Part shown: positions 33,271 through 44,596 of the stretch, in pieces | Layout: every line of letters starts with the position of its first letter | How positions within the stretch are numbered: the first letter of the stretch is position 1 | From: Zantedeschia hybrid cultivar | Taxonomy: Eukaryota > Streptophyta > Magnoliopsida > Alismatales > Araceae | DNA length: 64,000 bases | Direction of reading: 5' to 3' | NCBI GenBank assembly: GCA_030544215.1 | Contig: JARZZO010000003.1 | Span: forward strand, 22,825,879 to 22,889,878 | Translations under genes and position numbers: made by a program | The notes under the pieces: model-generated | The model's database searches: none | The model's input: the letters and a program-made list of their open reading frames with translations, nothing else | Told to the model about the DNA's origin: nothing

Positions 33271-34260
33271 CTAGTACCATTCACATTCTGGATCTTGGAA
33301 TTTTCTTCTTTTCATCGGCCGTAGAACCTCTAAGGACTGATACGTCAGTATTTCTGAACAGTGTCTGGCCAGGTTCCTTCCATAGATGTCATGAAGATCA
33401 AAATGGGAAGTGATGACCACCGTGTTATCATCATGATTAATTACAGGTCCCTTGACGAAATGTGCATACATGGTCCACGTCAAGGGATCCCGGCCTTCTT
33501 TACATGGGGTGGACATTCTTACCTAAGCCTTCTGGCTGTCTTCATCTTCTTATTGTTGGATGATGTCATGCTTGACTCTTCTTGGCCTATAGCCCAGGAC
33601 ATTACCGGGTATCCTTCGGCTATCTTTAACGGGCGTAGTTCTGCCTTGCAATTGCGTGCCCAAGCCCTTCCCAGGCTGATAGCCACCTTTCATCATAATT
33701 TTCCAACCAGGGGTACTTATGCACTTCCCCCGCTTCATGACATCAATTGGATAAGGAACAAGCATGGCGTCTTTCAAAGGATCAACCACATGATGATAAA
33801 CCTGTAATACCAACAAAAGAGGCTGTCAGCCAGGTAAGGGGGTCAGCCTAATGTTCAAAGAATGGGAAGTAGCAAGAATTGGCATGCTCATGACTTTAAT
33901 AATGCGTCCCTTGTACGGAAATTTGAGACATTGGTGATTTGTAGAGGGAATTGACTCAAGGGACTTAATGTAAGGACGGACAAGGATACCCTTCAAAGAG
34001 GGGTCGATTTACAAGATGTGGAACTCGACCTCGGTATGACAAATAGGGCCTAGCTCTACCTTCGAATAAATCATTCCCAAAGGGGAACAGGTAGAATTGT
34101 CATAGGCCGTAACAGAAATTGGAGAAGGCAACCATTTCTCCCTAGGTATACCATACAGTTCAAGGTTCTTTGGTGATAGAACATTGATTGAAGCCCCTGT
34201 GTCAACCAGGCATGCATCTACGACCTTCTTGCAGATGTTGACCATAATGCTCAGAGCCAT
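33271..34260 (-). pseudogene. Tat-type aspartic protease followed by a G-patch, remnant
   Basis: One frame from 34260 to 33271. The retropepsin active site is intact: ACLVDTGASINVLSP (about 34205), followed by VTAYDNS, LGMIYSKVELG and the C-terminal ILVRPYI (about 33990). Downstream in the same frame (about 33680-33590) is a glycine-rich G-patch-like segment, MKGGYQPGKGLGTQLQGR then LGYRPR. G-patch motifs bind RNA or helicase partners and are known C-terminal to some retroviral proteases. Stops occur at HIL*IDPS, LPG*QPL, QQ*EDED, KA*VRM and near 33271. RT, RNase H and integrase are missing, because LTR-A starts at 33214. Confidence 0.82.
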
Positions 34261-34472
34261 GCTTCCGGCCGCTGGTGGTGCTAGTTCCGAAGTATGGAAT
34301 GAAATAGAGGGCTAATCCCCCTGAGGAACTAACAGTGCAGTAATCTTCTCCACTGACACTTCTTCATTGACCATTACCTTCTACAGGTACTCCATCAGAG
34401 CTTCTTGATGGGTCTTCGATCTCTTGATCAACTTGAGTACGGAGATTCGTGCCGTGCCGGTGTTCTGTCTAA

Positions 34473-36489
34473 TTATTTCAACAGGTCATACTGAGTGCCT
34501 AGTGCACTCTCATCATTATGTACTTCCTCTGGCGGCTGTGATCGGCCGTCTCTGACCGTGGACTGAGGAAAGACCTTGTTGAAGATCCTCCTGCTCCGGA
34601 GCGTATGTTGCTCGTCAGTGGAAGGTCCAGGTGATAGTTTGAGCACTGCTAGTTTAATGGGTGGTTTGGACAAGGTGATGGGTTGATAAACGGGTGATGG
34701 CGTTGGGTTGTTTGGTGGAGGCATGGTGCGGATGAAGGGTTTAGAGGGTTGAATGGTGGAGGGGCAAGTGGTTGGTGCTGGTGAAGTGGGGAATGGTATA
34801 CGGAGCAGCGGTTTGGATGGTTGTATGGTACTAGGGTAAGTGGTTGTGGTAGGTGATGTGGAGAATGGTATATGGAGTAATGTCTTAGATGGCATGAAGG
34901 GTGTATAGTTGGCTTGCGGAGGGTTGTTTAATGGAGGCGTGGTGACAGAGGGGGTAATGGGTTTAATGGTGATGGGTTGCGGTTTGGGTATGCGGAGAAT
35001 GCGGAGTGGCAGTTGCTCAGCGGTGCTTGAGATGTGGCCTGTTGAATAAATAGAGGAAGAGTCCTTTACCTTCCACTGTTGCCCTCGGTTAGCCTAAGAC
35101 TGACTATTAATCAAGCTGGGGGCAATCTGATTCTGGTGTTGATGCTCCGACAGAGGGTTCTGTACTACACCCATATTCGGGGGTGCTGCCGCCTGGGCAG
35201 GCGCTCTCTGTTGTTGTTGTTGTTGTTGTTGTTGTTGATGATGATGTTGTTGTTGTTGTTGTTGTTGATGATGTTGTTGTTGTTGTTGTTGTTGTCTTCT
35301 TGCCTTCAAGGCGGATATGTATTTCCTCATCTCCTCCCAGTCAATGCCTCCTTGTTCGTTGAGATCATGGATGTAATCTCACAACTGGAAGTAGGCATCT
35401 ACCGTATGCCCAGGTTGTCTATGAAAGTCGCATTACCTTAAGGCATCGGCGTTCCGGGGCCAGACTGTTTTCTCTGTAGGCAAGACTAAGGCATTGGCTG
35501 CCATCAGGGCATTAAAGATGTCCGATAGAGATTCTGGGAGTGCTGGATATGCTGCCCTTTTCGGGCTTGGAGGTTTCCTCTGCTGATTGTAATCACTTGG
35601 AGGAGGTACATTATGATATGCCGGCAGTGCGCGCGACTGGTACTATTGCTGTGGCGGCTGGTACTGCTACTGCTGGTACTGCTGCTACTGTGGCTGCTGG
35701 TACTGCTGGTTCGGTGGTCTGCAACCTTGCTGGTTCGATGGCCTTTGCCCTGCATACTGCAGTGGTTGCTGGTTCCTCATGAACTAGGGCTGATTATTGT
35801 TCATGATGCTGACTCGCTTGTGGGAGAGCGTGCCCTCAGTTGTCGGACCCATGCTAGAAGAATTTGGCATGGCAAGCTTCCGAGGTGGAGGTTTGCTGAG
35901 TCGATGAGGATCAAAGATGTTGGAGAAGGTAGCATCCTTGAAGGCATTCTGGCAGTAACGTGTCCTCTCATAGAGTTCCGTCATGCTGGTCAGATTGTTC
36001 AATGTAAGGACCAGCTTGTACTGGGGGTGGCATTGGAGATCATCATTTTGACCTGTTCGGATTCGGACAGTTGATCCTTAGTTTTCTCTGTCATACTCCT
36101 CCATCTATCGGTGAAGGCCTTCCATGGGCTGATGAATAGGAGGAGCATGGTAAGGAGGAGGAGCTTGACGAACAACAGGGGAAACCATTGGATTTGGTTC
36201 GGTAGACTGCACGGGCGTCTTCCCCTTTAGGATAGATTGGATTGCCACAAGTTGCTGAGGAACCACATGGGCAGCCAGAGCTCCCAAGACAGTAGTCAGA
36301 TCAGGAGGATTGGTAGGTGAGGGTTCATTTGGGTGTAGAGCTCCCTCGAAGACAGGATTAGACATCGCATGCACATGCGAAGGAAGATTAACACCAGAAT
36401 TGTATTGACCGTGAAAGAAAAGAGGAGGGATAGGGGGGTTTTCCCTCATGCTCAGATAAGTTGGAATGGGGATCACGGGGGGCATTAGT
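34473..36489 (-). pseudogene. Tat-type gag remnant (copy B), internally deleted
   Basis: Second gag copy on the minus strand. Its N-terminal part (MPPVIPIPTYLSM to GLHR, 36485-36105) matches copy A, but the capsid core (KYNGTGNP to LEWFFSL) is missing and the text jumps near 36110 to TDRWRSM. NNLTSMTELYERTRYCQNAF (36002) follows, then a Gln-rich segment, the region MRKYISALKARR (35330), a long poly-Gln tract and a Pro/Thr-rich tail with a repeated IPFSTSP...TIQPSKPL unit (34895-34700). It then joins, after stops, the protease frame at 34260. The SIRE-like LTR cuts its start at 36489. Confidence 0.78.
35210..35295 (-). repeat. CAA/CAT triplet run encoding poly-Gln/His in gag
   Basis: Trinucleotide run (TTG and ATG triplets on the plus strand) giving Gln interrupted by short His clusters in the gag frame. 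The matching site in copy A (28938-28996) is shorter and interrupted by a stop, so the tract length differs between the copies. Confidence 0.9.
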
Positions 36490-38038
36490 TATTAGTTTTA
36501 GGTGGCCTACAAGCCAATCAACTATGTAAATCTCGTTCATTTATTAATATAATGGCATAATATTCATTATGTGTAAATCGTATTAATTATCGTCTCATAA
36601 TGAAGTCCGTGAATATGTGCGATAGTGATCAGATTATGATGAGATCATACTAATGAGACTGATAACTTAAACACACATATTCTTAGTCGTTCCTAGTCGG
36701 AGGATATCCGAGAAGGACATCGGATATCCGGTTAAACTAGTACAGATTACTCCTGCTCATATGATGAGGGTGACTGATCTCATAAGTCACTTGTGTGGAG
36801 ACACTAAGGAGAATCTGTAGGTGCTCATTGGAGAATGAGTTCACTGAACTGATCCAACTGAATTGCTGAATGGTATTGTACCTCACTGTCAACCAGCTTG
36901 ATTCTATTGTCGCAGTTGCGCAGATGGTCCTCGGACCTAAGACACCAAAGACACCTTGTTAGTGGACTTCTGTGCTTTGACCTTAGTTTACGAATCTCTA
37001 ACCACGGGATTCTAAACAGCCAAGGATTGGATACAGCGGAATACCGTCGAAGGGAATTGTGTGTCAATAAAGAATCATTCGCTCTCGATACTTAGAGAGA
37101 GAATGCTCTAGGATGGATGCGCGGAAGTCCCTGGCCAGGGCGGACGATAATATCGGGAAAGGAGTTTTCTGATATTCATCAGCGGCATCCAATCCAAGTG
37201 AGTTGACCGGTTAGGGTTTGACAACACGCCATGCCCTGAGTTGACTCGAAAGCATTGTACAAATGAAGGATTATATCCACGCGGTAACTGTCGACGGAAA
37301 GGTTCCAAGAGTGGGTTACTTAACTCCGATACCTTTCGGGTTCACGCGGTGTTGCTTGGCACCCAACGTGATCTAAGGCCCGGTTGAATTCGATGTGCAA
37401 TATCAATTCGATTGATTAATTAATTAATAAAGAGTTATTAATTAATTAATAAAGCCAGTGAGGAGTCACTGGGCTTATTGGGCTATTAACCGGACTGGTA
37501 ATTGGGCCTAGAGGGTCACACGCAAATGATTCTCAAGGGGATGGACAAATAAGTGGGTTTTATATAAACCTGGGTTTTTATGAAAAACCGTGCGGTTAGT
37601 GTAAAACATAGCGAACGGGCTGAGCAAGACAAGTTGCTGCTAACCCTAGCCACCCCTCCTCTGTTTCTCTCTCTCTCTAGCGTCCTAAACAGATCCGGAT
37701 CTGCTCCACCGCTTCTTCGACTCCCGTTCGACGGGAAATCATCCGCGCATTGCGGCGATCATTGTGGCGACCGGTGGAGGTTTCATGGGCTACGAAGAAC
37801 GAGGAACGTGAGGATATCTGTCACGAGGAGGATCGCGTGGACTCCGTTAGAGGCCAGGCGCTTGCGCGGCTTGTGGTGTCGCACCGACGGAATCGAACGG
37901 TTGCGGATTCGAATCCTCACATGGTAAGTTTTGATAATCCGATTATTGGAATTTTAGATTTTTCGAAACAGGAATGGATCTCTGTTTTATTTTTATTTCC
38001 GCTACGCGAGAGATCCGGAGAAACCCGAGAACCCAACA
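36490..38038 (+). mobile_element. SIRE/Maximus-like copia LTR
   Basis: About 1.55 kb ending AACCCAACA at 38038, followed after one base by the PBS TGGTATCAGAGCC (38040-38052, initiator-Met tRNA type). TATATAAAC at 37561 is a good TATA box. The left edge (TTAGTTTTAGGTGGCC) lacks the expected TG and is probably mutated or truncated. It cuts gag copy B. It shares blocks with the inverse fragment 23942-25735. Confidence 0.75.
37561..37569 (+). promoter_or_regulatory. TATA box of the SIRE-like LTR
   Basis: TATATAAAC about 480 bp before the LTR end, with a CT-rich stretch (37650-37680) downstream, as expected for the start of the transcribed R region. Confidence 0.5.
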
Positions 38039-38039
38039 G

Positions 38040-38052
38040 TGGTATCAGAGCC
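38040..38052 (+). other. PBS complementary to initiator Met tRNA
   Basis: TGGTATCAGAGCC directly after the LTR end CCCAACAG. This is the common plant copia and chromovirus primer site and defines the LTR orientation as plus. Confidence 0.85.
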
Positions 38053-38759
38053 AAGTTCCAGTGTTTCTCGTCCCGTTTCGGTCTCCGATTTAGTGATTCC
38101 ATGTATTATTCTAGGCATATAATCCGATTATATTGATAGAAAATTGTTCATGAGATGAACACGAATAATCATATTATTTTTCTTCTATTTTTGGATTTTT
38201 ATTTGGGGTTTTTCGTGTTCTTCGTGGGACGAAGAACGGCGGGTTTACGACGACTTAAATCGGCCTTGCCAAGCGTTGGGATAGAGTTCTCTTGGTATGA
38301 CCCTCTGTGATGACCAGACTCCTTGCCGGTGCCGGAGAGGCACTTGGAGGTGGCCGGAGTAAGGAGCTACTTTCCTTTTTCCTCTTCTTATTTCTCTTCC
38401 TCTTTGGTTTTCTAAAAACCTGTTTTGAGAAAGGAGGAAGACAAGGGGTCAGACAGCTATTAAGGGGCTGCTCCGGCGTGCCCACCGGCACTGGGAGGGC
38501 CGGACGGTCCTGTGGGGCTGGCCGCCGGTGGAGCACCGGCGCCGCTTCTAAGGACCCGCCGCCTATAACCTGCAACCAGTTGCAGGTTAGGGCGTCGGGC
38601 TGGGGGGGCGAGCAGGCGGGCCGGGCTGGGGGCCGGGCTTGGGCGGACCGGGTCCGTTCGGACCGGTCATGTCCTGGCTAGGCCACAACCGGAGCCTGGC
38701 TGGGCCAGGGCCCGAGCCTGGCCGAGCCAGGGCTCGAACCCTCCTTTAATGGGCTTAGC

Positions 38760-39480
38760 CCTCTTTGAAACTGATATAATTAAATAGGATCTGAATTTAA
38801 AATTTGAAACTGTTTTAAATTTTATATTAAAATTCAGATTTAATTAATTATTAAATTAATGATTTTGAATCATTTTTTTTATTGACAAGTGGTTGTTTAA
38901 TTATTAGGGTTAATTATTGGATTAAATGTGAAACTGATAATTAGACTTAATTAAACTAATTTAAGGATTAAATTAGTATTTAATAATTTTTAGTCTAACA
39001 GTTAGATTATTAATTGTTATTTCAACTAATTGTTAATTTATTTGTAAGTTAATTATTAATTTAATTGTTAAATTAATAGTTAACTTAGATGACTAATTTA
39101 AAAGTTAAATTAGTAGTCCTTAATTAATTATCGTTAGTCATTAATTTAATAGTTAAATGAATGATAAATTTAATTATCTAATCTAAGAGTTAAATTAATT
39201 AGTTGTTAATTAGTTAGTGTTAATTATTGGTTTAAGAGTTAAATTAATAATTAACATTAACTGACTAATCTAAATGTTAGGTTAGTAGTTAATAATTAAT
39301 TATAGTTGATTATTAATTTAAGTGTTAAATTATTAATTAACTTTGTTGGACTAGTCTAAGAGTTAGATTAGTTTTTAATAGTCTAATTGTTAGATTATTA
39401 ATGTGGGTTAATCTAAATGTTAGATTGTTTAATTATTAGAAGTGTTCTAATTTGCATGGAATAATCTGGAATTATTAATT
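38760..39480. repeat. A/T low-complexity tract of TTAATTAGTTGTTAATT-like words
   Basis: About 700 bp composed almost only of TTAATTA, GTTAAATTA and TTATTAATT permutations with occasional TCTAA and GTTAG. It looks like a much-decayed short tandem repeat. No gene. Confidence 0.8.
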
Positions 39481-40305
39481 CGGAGTGTGTGCATATGTGA
39501 TGTGTGTTTTATTGCTTTTAAATTTTGATTTAATTGCATGTTAAGTTAATTAAAAGAGTTTTCGAAATTCTAATACCAATTTTGATTGCATCCCAGCTTT
39601 TTGAAAGTCAAAATTATTTAATTTTGAAACTCTTTTGTTTTAGCCATGTGATGTGTTGAATCATGTGTGGGATGTTTAAAACACACCATGGTCATAGATA
39701 TGCACTTATTTAATTATTCATGAGATGAATGATGTGTTTGTGTGGATCGTGGATGAATGATGGATGCTTATTAAATTGTTAATAAATAGAGATTTGCGTA
39801 TCTCTCCCTCTCTCATACTCCGATGTATTTCTACCTTCCTCTCTCTTGTACTCGCCATAAGGTTCTCTTCTAATTACATGTAATTCTAGAATTTATTGTA
39901 ATATGATCAAGGCAACTGAGGAAGGAGCGAGGAGGATCCACAGATACAACTAGGAAGGCGATATGATGGAGATCTCTTACCTATGTGTTTGCAGGTTTAT
40001 CTAATGTAAATGTTATGTTAGATTGTGTGTGCATTTGATTGTTGGCTCCAGTCAAATCCACTGTGCTATCCATGACTACACATGACATGTATGAGATGCA
40101 TTGTTTTCTTTTGATTATGAATCAAAGCAGGTATAGTATTTAGTAAATATATATGACATATTTATATACTATTACCTAGGAGAGACCAAGATAAAAGTTA
40201 TCTAAATACCCTCATCTAAATTCTAAGCCGTAACGCGAGTAGTTAAGAACTTACTGCATGATCCACCCTCGTTACAGTCATAGGATTCGAATCACTTTAG
40301 GCAGG

Positions 40306-40611
40306 TTTGTTGTGCTATCCACAAGGCCTGTTTAATTGGGTGGAGAAACTGTGGCTATGGCATTAGATGCCTATATGATTGGGGTAGAGGAACCATGTAG
40401 CTTTGTTGTGCTATCCACAAGGACTGCATGCAAATCTATGCTCGTCGCGTAACGATGGTTAGCTTAGACCAGAATTAGTGGTTTGTTGTGCTATCCACAA
40501 GGCCATTAAATCTCTGGGGACGGAAGCCATGATCAGATATTGCGAGGAGTTGCAAGTCCCATGAGTTAGGTGCTCTTTGATTGTATTACAGTTTGTTGTG
40601 CTATCCACAAG
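40306..40611 (+). repeat. Four dispersed copies of a conserved 20-base word
   Basis: TTTGTTGTGCTATCCACAAG occurs exactly at 40306, 40402, 40482 and 40592 (spacings 96, 80 and 110). A partial copy (GTGCTATCCA) lies near 40065. The text between copies is not conserved. The word is partly self-complementary (TTGTG ... CACAA). Confidence 0.92.
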
Positions 40612-40847
40612 ACTGTACTGCAAGTCATTAAGATTCTGATCCCTACTAGGAGACTATCAGCATCTCCCGTTCTGTATAACTGAGGGTTATATAGTCTGTC
40701 GAAAATTAGTGGGAGTTAAAACTTGAACAAAAGACCATGTCTTGTTTTATATTTAATATTTGAACATCTGCTAAAATATAACTTATCTCCTGTAGGGAAT
40801 TATATCGTCGAATAACCCACTCCGCGGCATACTTGATGCCCTTTTGA

Positions 40848-42350
40848 CTTACCTGATCTACTCATATTGGACGCCAGGTGTAGGTCCACTGTATGAACGA
40901 GATCGAGATCCTACGCTTGCGGCTGGTGATGCGGACGTTGGGTCTGCACCAAGAATGGATAGAGGAGGAGATCCCAGAGGGGATAGGGTGAGGGGCAAGC
41001 AGGCATGCACTGATTGGAGTGCGAAATTTCTAGATCAACGAGATGACTGGCATCAGTGCGGGGTCCCAGTGATATCGCGAGCGAAGAGTAGCGAGGGCTA
41101 CCTCCAACAGTACCGGACCCAATACGCCGCCCATCTTCAGCTACGACGTCCCCTCGATGCGAGTATGATGATGTGTATGATGTGCATGCTTCTTTTCATT
41201 TTGATTATTATCGCGTTTATGTTTTTGAATGTATAATTGATATGATGCAAATATGCAGGATGCACGGGACGCCACAATCATCACCCTCCCGGCCCACCTA
41301 CAGGATGCAGAGGCCCAATTTGAGCAAGTGCAGAAGGAGCTCACTGAACTGCTAAGCATAATATGCATGAATGAAATATGAATTATGAATGCTTTCTTTC
41401 ATTATTAAATTGTTTTGACACTTTGCACATTGACGGTGGTCTCTTTCTGTTACAGCGCACCACATACACCCACGCGACTCCTCCCTCGTCTTTTGCCGTC
41501 ACTTCGTCTTCTAATGTCACCCACGAGGTTCTTGTCACTAATTTGTGGGGTCAACAGCCCAAGCTATTCGCCAGGCCTCCCTGGCAGAGGAAGATTGGAC
41601 TAACTAGGTAAGTACTCAACTTTAAGCTTCATTCATGATTCTAATTGCTTCCTATCCCTTGACTAACAATGCCTTCGTTTGCAGGTTACTAATCTCCAAG
41701 AAGCCCTTCGGAAGGCTGAAGTGGACTTGGAGGAAGCCCGAGGCTCAGCAGCCCAGGCGCAAACGAATGCTGCACGGATTAGGGCCTTAGAGGAGCAGCT
41801 GGCTTGGCTGTCTAGCGATGACCTTCCCCGCGAGCTCACACGACTCCAGATGCGCCTGGAGATCTTGACGGAGGAACAAAATCGCGACCGGGCTCAGTTG
41901 ATGACTAAGGTTCAGTGCCTTCAAGGCTGTCTATCTGTGGCATAGCACAAGAGGCATAGTGTAGAGGCCTGCTGCCAGCGTGCCTAGCAACGGGCTCAGG
42001 AGCAAGGGCAGGCGAGTGCTTTCATCGCCAGCATTGCCATTTACTCAGGCTAGGCAGGGCCAAGTGCCATGGGACCGCCAAGTGCCATGTGACTGCCACC
42101 GCCTCTAGTGCGAGGACCAGAGGGTCCGGACAAGGCGCAGAGCTAGTATGACGAGGGTGCAGGAGAGAGTCAGCTATGAGGGTTGTTATGATGTATCTTC
42201 TTCTTTTGTTTTGAGGTCCTGCGGATGGACGTACACTTGTACATGAAAACTGTTGATATATATGAAGGGAGTTACTTAATTCTTGAATTGCCTTTGTACT
42301 CTTCTCTGTTGACTTTCCTTTCATACTTGCGCATTGCTTGAACAAACAAG
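40848..42350 (+). pseudogene. Antisense PMD (MAIN-like) gene, copy 2, 3' exons
   Basis: Homologue of the 3' half of 12080-14704, in opposite orientation in the window. Exons: about 40848-41165 (WTPGVGPL, then DWSAKFLDQRDDWH and AAHLQLRRPLDAS); 41260-41355 after an ATGCAG acceptor (LPAHLQDAEAQFEQVQKELT, coiled coil); 41455-41609 (TYTHATPPSSFAV to KIGLTR, donor GTAAGT); and 41686-41945 after TTTGCAG (NLQEALRKAEVDLEEARG to GCLSVA, coiled coil). Splice-site words fall at the same places as in copy 1, and these exons are open, whereas copy 1 has stops. The 5' half with the PMD core is missing, because SIRE-like DNA abuts it near 40840. The 3' UTR runs to about 42350. Any protein would be truncated. 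Confidence 0.72.
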
Positions 42351-43436
42351 TTAAATATCTGTTCAGGCTTAGCCCCTTGCCTAGTTAAGTAACTAGCTAC
42401 TTGATCCTATCCTTAGTAGACGGGTCAAGGGGCTAAGCCTTTATTTAATGAAGGCAAATAAAGATGATTAAAGATAATAATTAAAAATGCAATATACAAG
42501 CATGCAAAATGTTTACTGAAATTAAAACATGAAATTACTCATGATCTGACAAGCAAATGCTAATTGAAATTCTAACATATTCAAATATCCATTTTTTTGT
42601 TATTTTGAAATATCTATTTTTTTTTTTTGTGATTTTGTAATATTCAATTTTTGTAATTTTGAAATATTCAAATGTTTGTGGTTTTGAAATATTCATTTAA
42701 TCTATAGACTAGGATGGTACATGGATCAGAAGAACCTACTTACTTGTTATCTTAATTCTCTAATTATTCTTTAATAGTCTAATGCAAGTCCATTGTGCTT
42801 TTATTGTGCTTGTATCTTTGATCCCATTTGATGATCTTACCCTTAGTTAACTTAGGCTATTCCTTAAGCTTGGAGCACGTCCCTTAGAGAGAAGGGAAGA
42901 AATGGTCTAGAAAGTTCTCTAGAGAGTTCCGGAGACCCAAGAAGATGTCCATCCTTTACTCTATTGTCCGTTGGGGTTCGGTCATTTTCACTTTGTGGGG
43001 TTTTTTTGACCTTGCACTCCCTTTTATTTGGATATTTGGCCTTTTGATTTGACGTTTGTTGCCTTTTGTATTTCGTTTGGCTTTTGCCTTTCTGATTTTT
43101 CTTTTGTGGGGCAGATCTTTTATTTTTCCCGCTTTTTTTTATGATGGCCTCCTACTAAGATAGTAGGTATTTTCAGTAGTCTATCCTGAGCCTCATTTCG
43201 TCTTCGTGAGCCGAGAATAAAAAGGAATAAGAAAGTAAGAATGGGCTGTACTTTACACTCTCAGTCAAGTTGTCAGTTTTCCTTGCACTTCACATCTCTT
43301 ATTACTCAAAGACAAAGCGTGTTTTGTGTGTGAACAATACACCTGAATTAGACTGACAAAGACTAACAAGGGAATTTCAAATTTCAAATTTTTAGACTCC
43401 ACTGGTCTTTGCGCCATGAAGTTGATCGCTTACTAA
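42351..43436 (-). other. Tat post-pol non-coding region, copy 2
   Basis: Inverse copy of 10877-12079: TTAGCCCCTTGCC and GTCAAGGGGCTAAGCC (42367-42440), the ATATTCA/TTTTGAAATA tandem run (42585-42695), GGCCTCCTACTAAGATAGTAGG (about 43150) and AATAAGAGATGTGAAG. In element order it directly follows an LTR at a GATCA junction (43426-43436), with gag and pol missing. Confidence 0.7.
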
Positions 43437-44021
43437 CCTTGTGATTTGGGAGATTAGGTTCCTTTGTTCCTCTCTTTCAACCGGCCGAAAAAGAAGAGTC
43501 TTTCTTTTTGTTTACTCTTGTTTTGTTTTTTATTTGCTCCTTTTCTTTTTAACAAACTTTTCTTCAATCCTTCAAACCTTGCAAAAGAATCAAACAAAGG
43601 AAAGAAAGAAAATGGATTAGAACTATGATAGTATAGTAACTATTCTAAATATTAATCTAAATATACAACTAAACTAAAAGCACTCATTTTTATGGTTTTC
43701 TTTTAAACCCCTATTATGGACATCAGTTTGAAAAAGATGAAGTGTGTATGTGTGTGTTGGAGTGACGTGATGAAAATCTATATGAAAACAGTGATGAAAA
43801 CTATATGAAATCAATGAAGAAACAATGAAAAACTAAAGAAAAGGATGGTTGGTTGGGCCCTTCATAGTCTTGGTCTTCTTAAGCTTCAATGGAGGAAAAG
43901 AATGAAGGAGGAAGAAGCACTTCTTGCTATCTACCTTTTCTACAGTAGAGGGCACCTTTTCACCTTGATTTGAACTCCAAAACCCCAATGGTCAACTTTT
44001 TTCAAAGGTCCAAAGGGTATT

Positions 44022-44030
44022 GTATATATA
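44022..44030 (-). promoter_or_regulatory. TATA-like box of Tat LTR copy 2
   Basis: TATATATAC on the minus strand at the position corresponding to TATAAATAT at 20495 in copy 1, within a conserved block ending in GGCCAAATA. Confidence 0.45.
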
Positions 44031-44272
44031 GAGGCCTCAATTAGGGTTATTTGGCCTTCAAAAAGGCTCTCCCGCGCTCGGACTTGCCTTGGATAAACAT
44101 GAAGTGAGTTGAAAACCCTTCCAACGTCTGGAATTGGATTATCATGGCCAAATCATGCTTATTAAGAAAGTGTTTGAAACGTGTCGCGATCAAAATACAC
44201 CATTTAGCTAATTAGGAGGGGCCAACATAGAAAGAAATTCGCGAAGGAAACCGAAAAACATTAGGAAAGCTA

Positions 44273-44480
44273 AAAGGCGTCGACCATGGTAGTCGTGATT
44301 TATATAATTAGGAAACTAATTCAAAATAAAAAATAAAAAATCTAGACATATTAGGAACTAAACAGCATCATCTATGGTCGTTGTCATTCAGTTAAATCTA
44401 TCTGAATTTAGCAATTTTAATTCCGAACTTATTTATGTTAGTAATCTAAATGGCGTCGGTCATAGTTAACGTTAATAAAT
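44273..44480. repeat. GGCGTC hairpin cluster in Tat LTR copy 2
   Basis: Three imperfect inverted repeats on the plus strand: AAAGGCGTCGACC ... GTCGTGATTT (44273), ACAGCATCATC ... GTTGTCATTCAG (44364) and AATGGCGTCGG ... AACGTTAATAAA (44449), about 85-90 bp apart. Confidence 0.6.
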
Positions 44481-44596
44481 GAATTTCAACAAAAATCAAT
44501 AAAAATTAGTTAATGAGTAAATATCAGACTATTCTGGGGCATTATAATTCTGATATGAAATTTACTCAATATGAGGTCAAAATTAGCATGTCTACA

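Larger units (their letters stand above)
38053..40840 (+). mobile_element. Non-coding interior of the SIRE-like element
   Basis: No gag or pol frame is visible. It holds a G/C-rich segment (38450-38740, repeated GAGCCTGGCYGRGCCAGGG-like words), an extremely A/T-rich low-complexity tract (38760-39480), and a segment with four copies of a 20-base word (40306-40611). The element breaks off at about 40840 against PMD-gene DNA, so the 3' LTR is absent. It may be a LARD-like non-autonomous derivative or simply a 5' leader fragment. Confidence 0.55.
43437..44596 (-). mobile_element. Tat LTR, copy 2 (3'-truncated)
   Basis: Starts TGTAGACATGC at 44596 (minus) after the PPT-like CCAAGTTGGGGCAAC. It carries the palindrome cluster 44480-44273, a TATATATAC box (44030-44022) and the GGGAGAGCC...GAAGGCCAAATA block shared with copy 1 around 20455. 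It lacks the last ~100 bp seen in LTR-A and copy 1: after TAAGCGATCA the sequence switches to post-pol DNA. Confidence 0.72.

Noticed and set aside
37890..37925. tRNA or SINE end at GGATTCGAATCC
   Set aside because: Only a B-box-like word, with no A box at the right distance. It lies inside the SIRE-like LTR.
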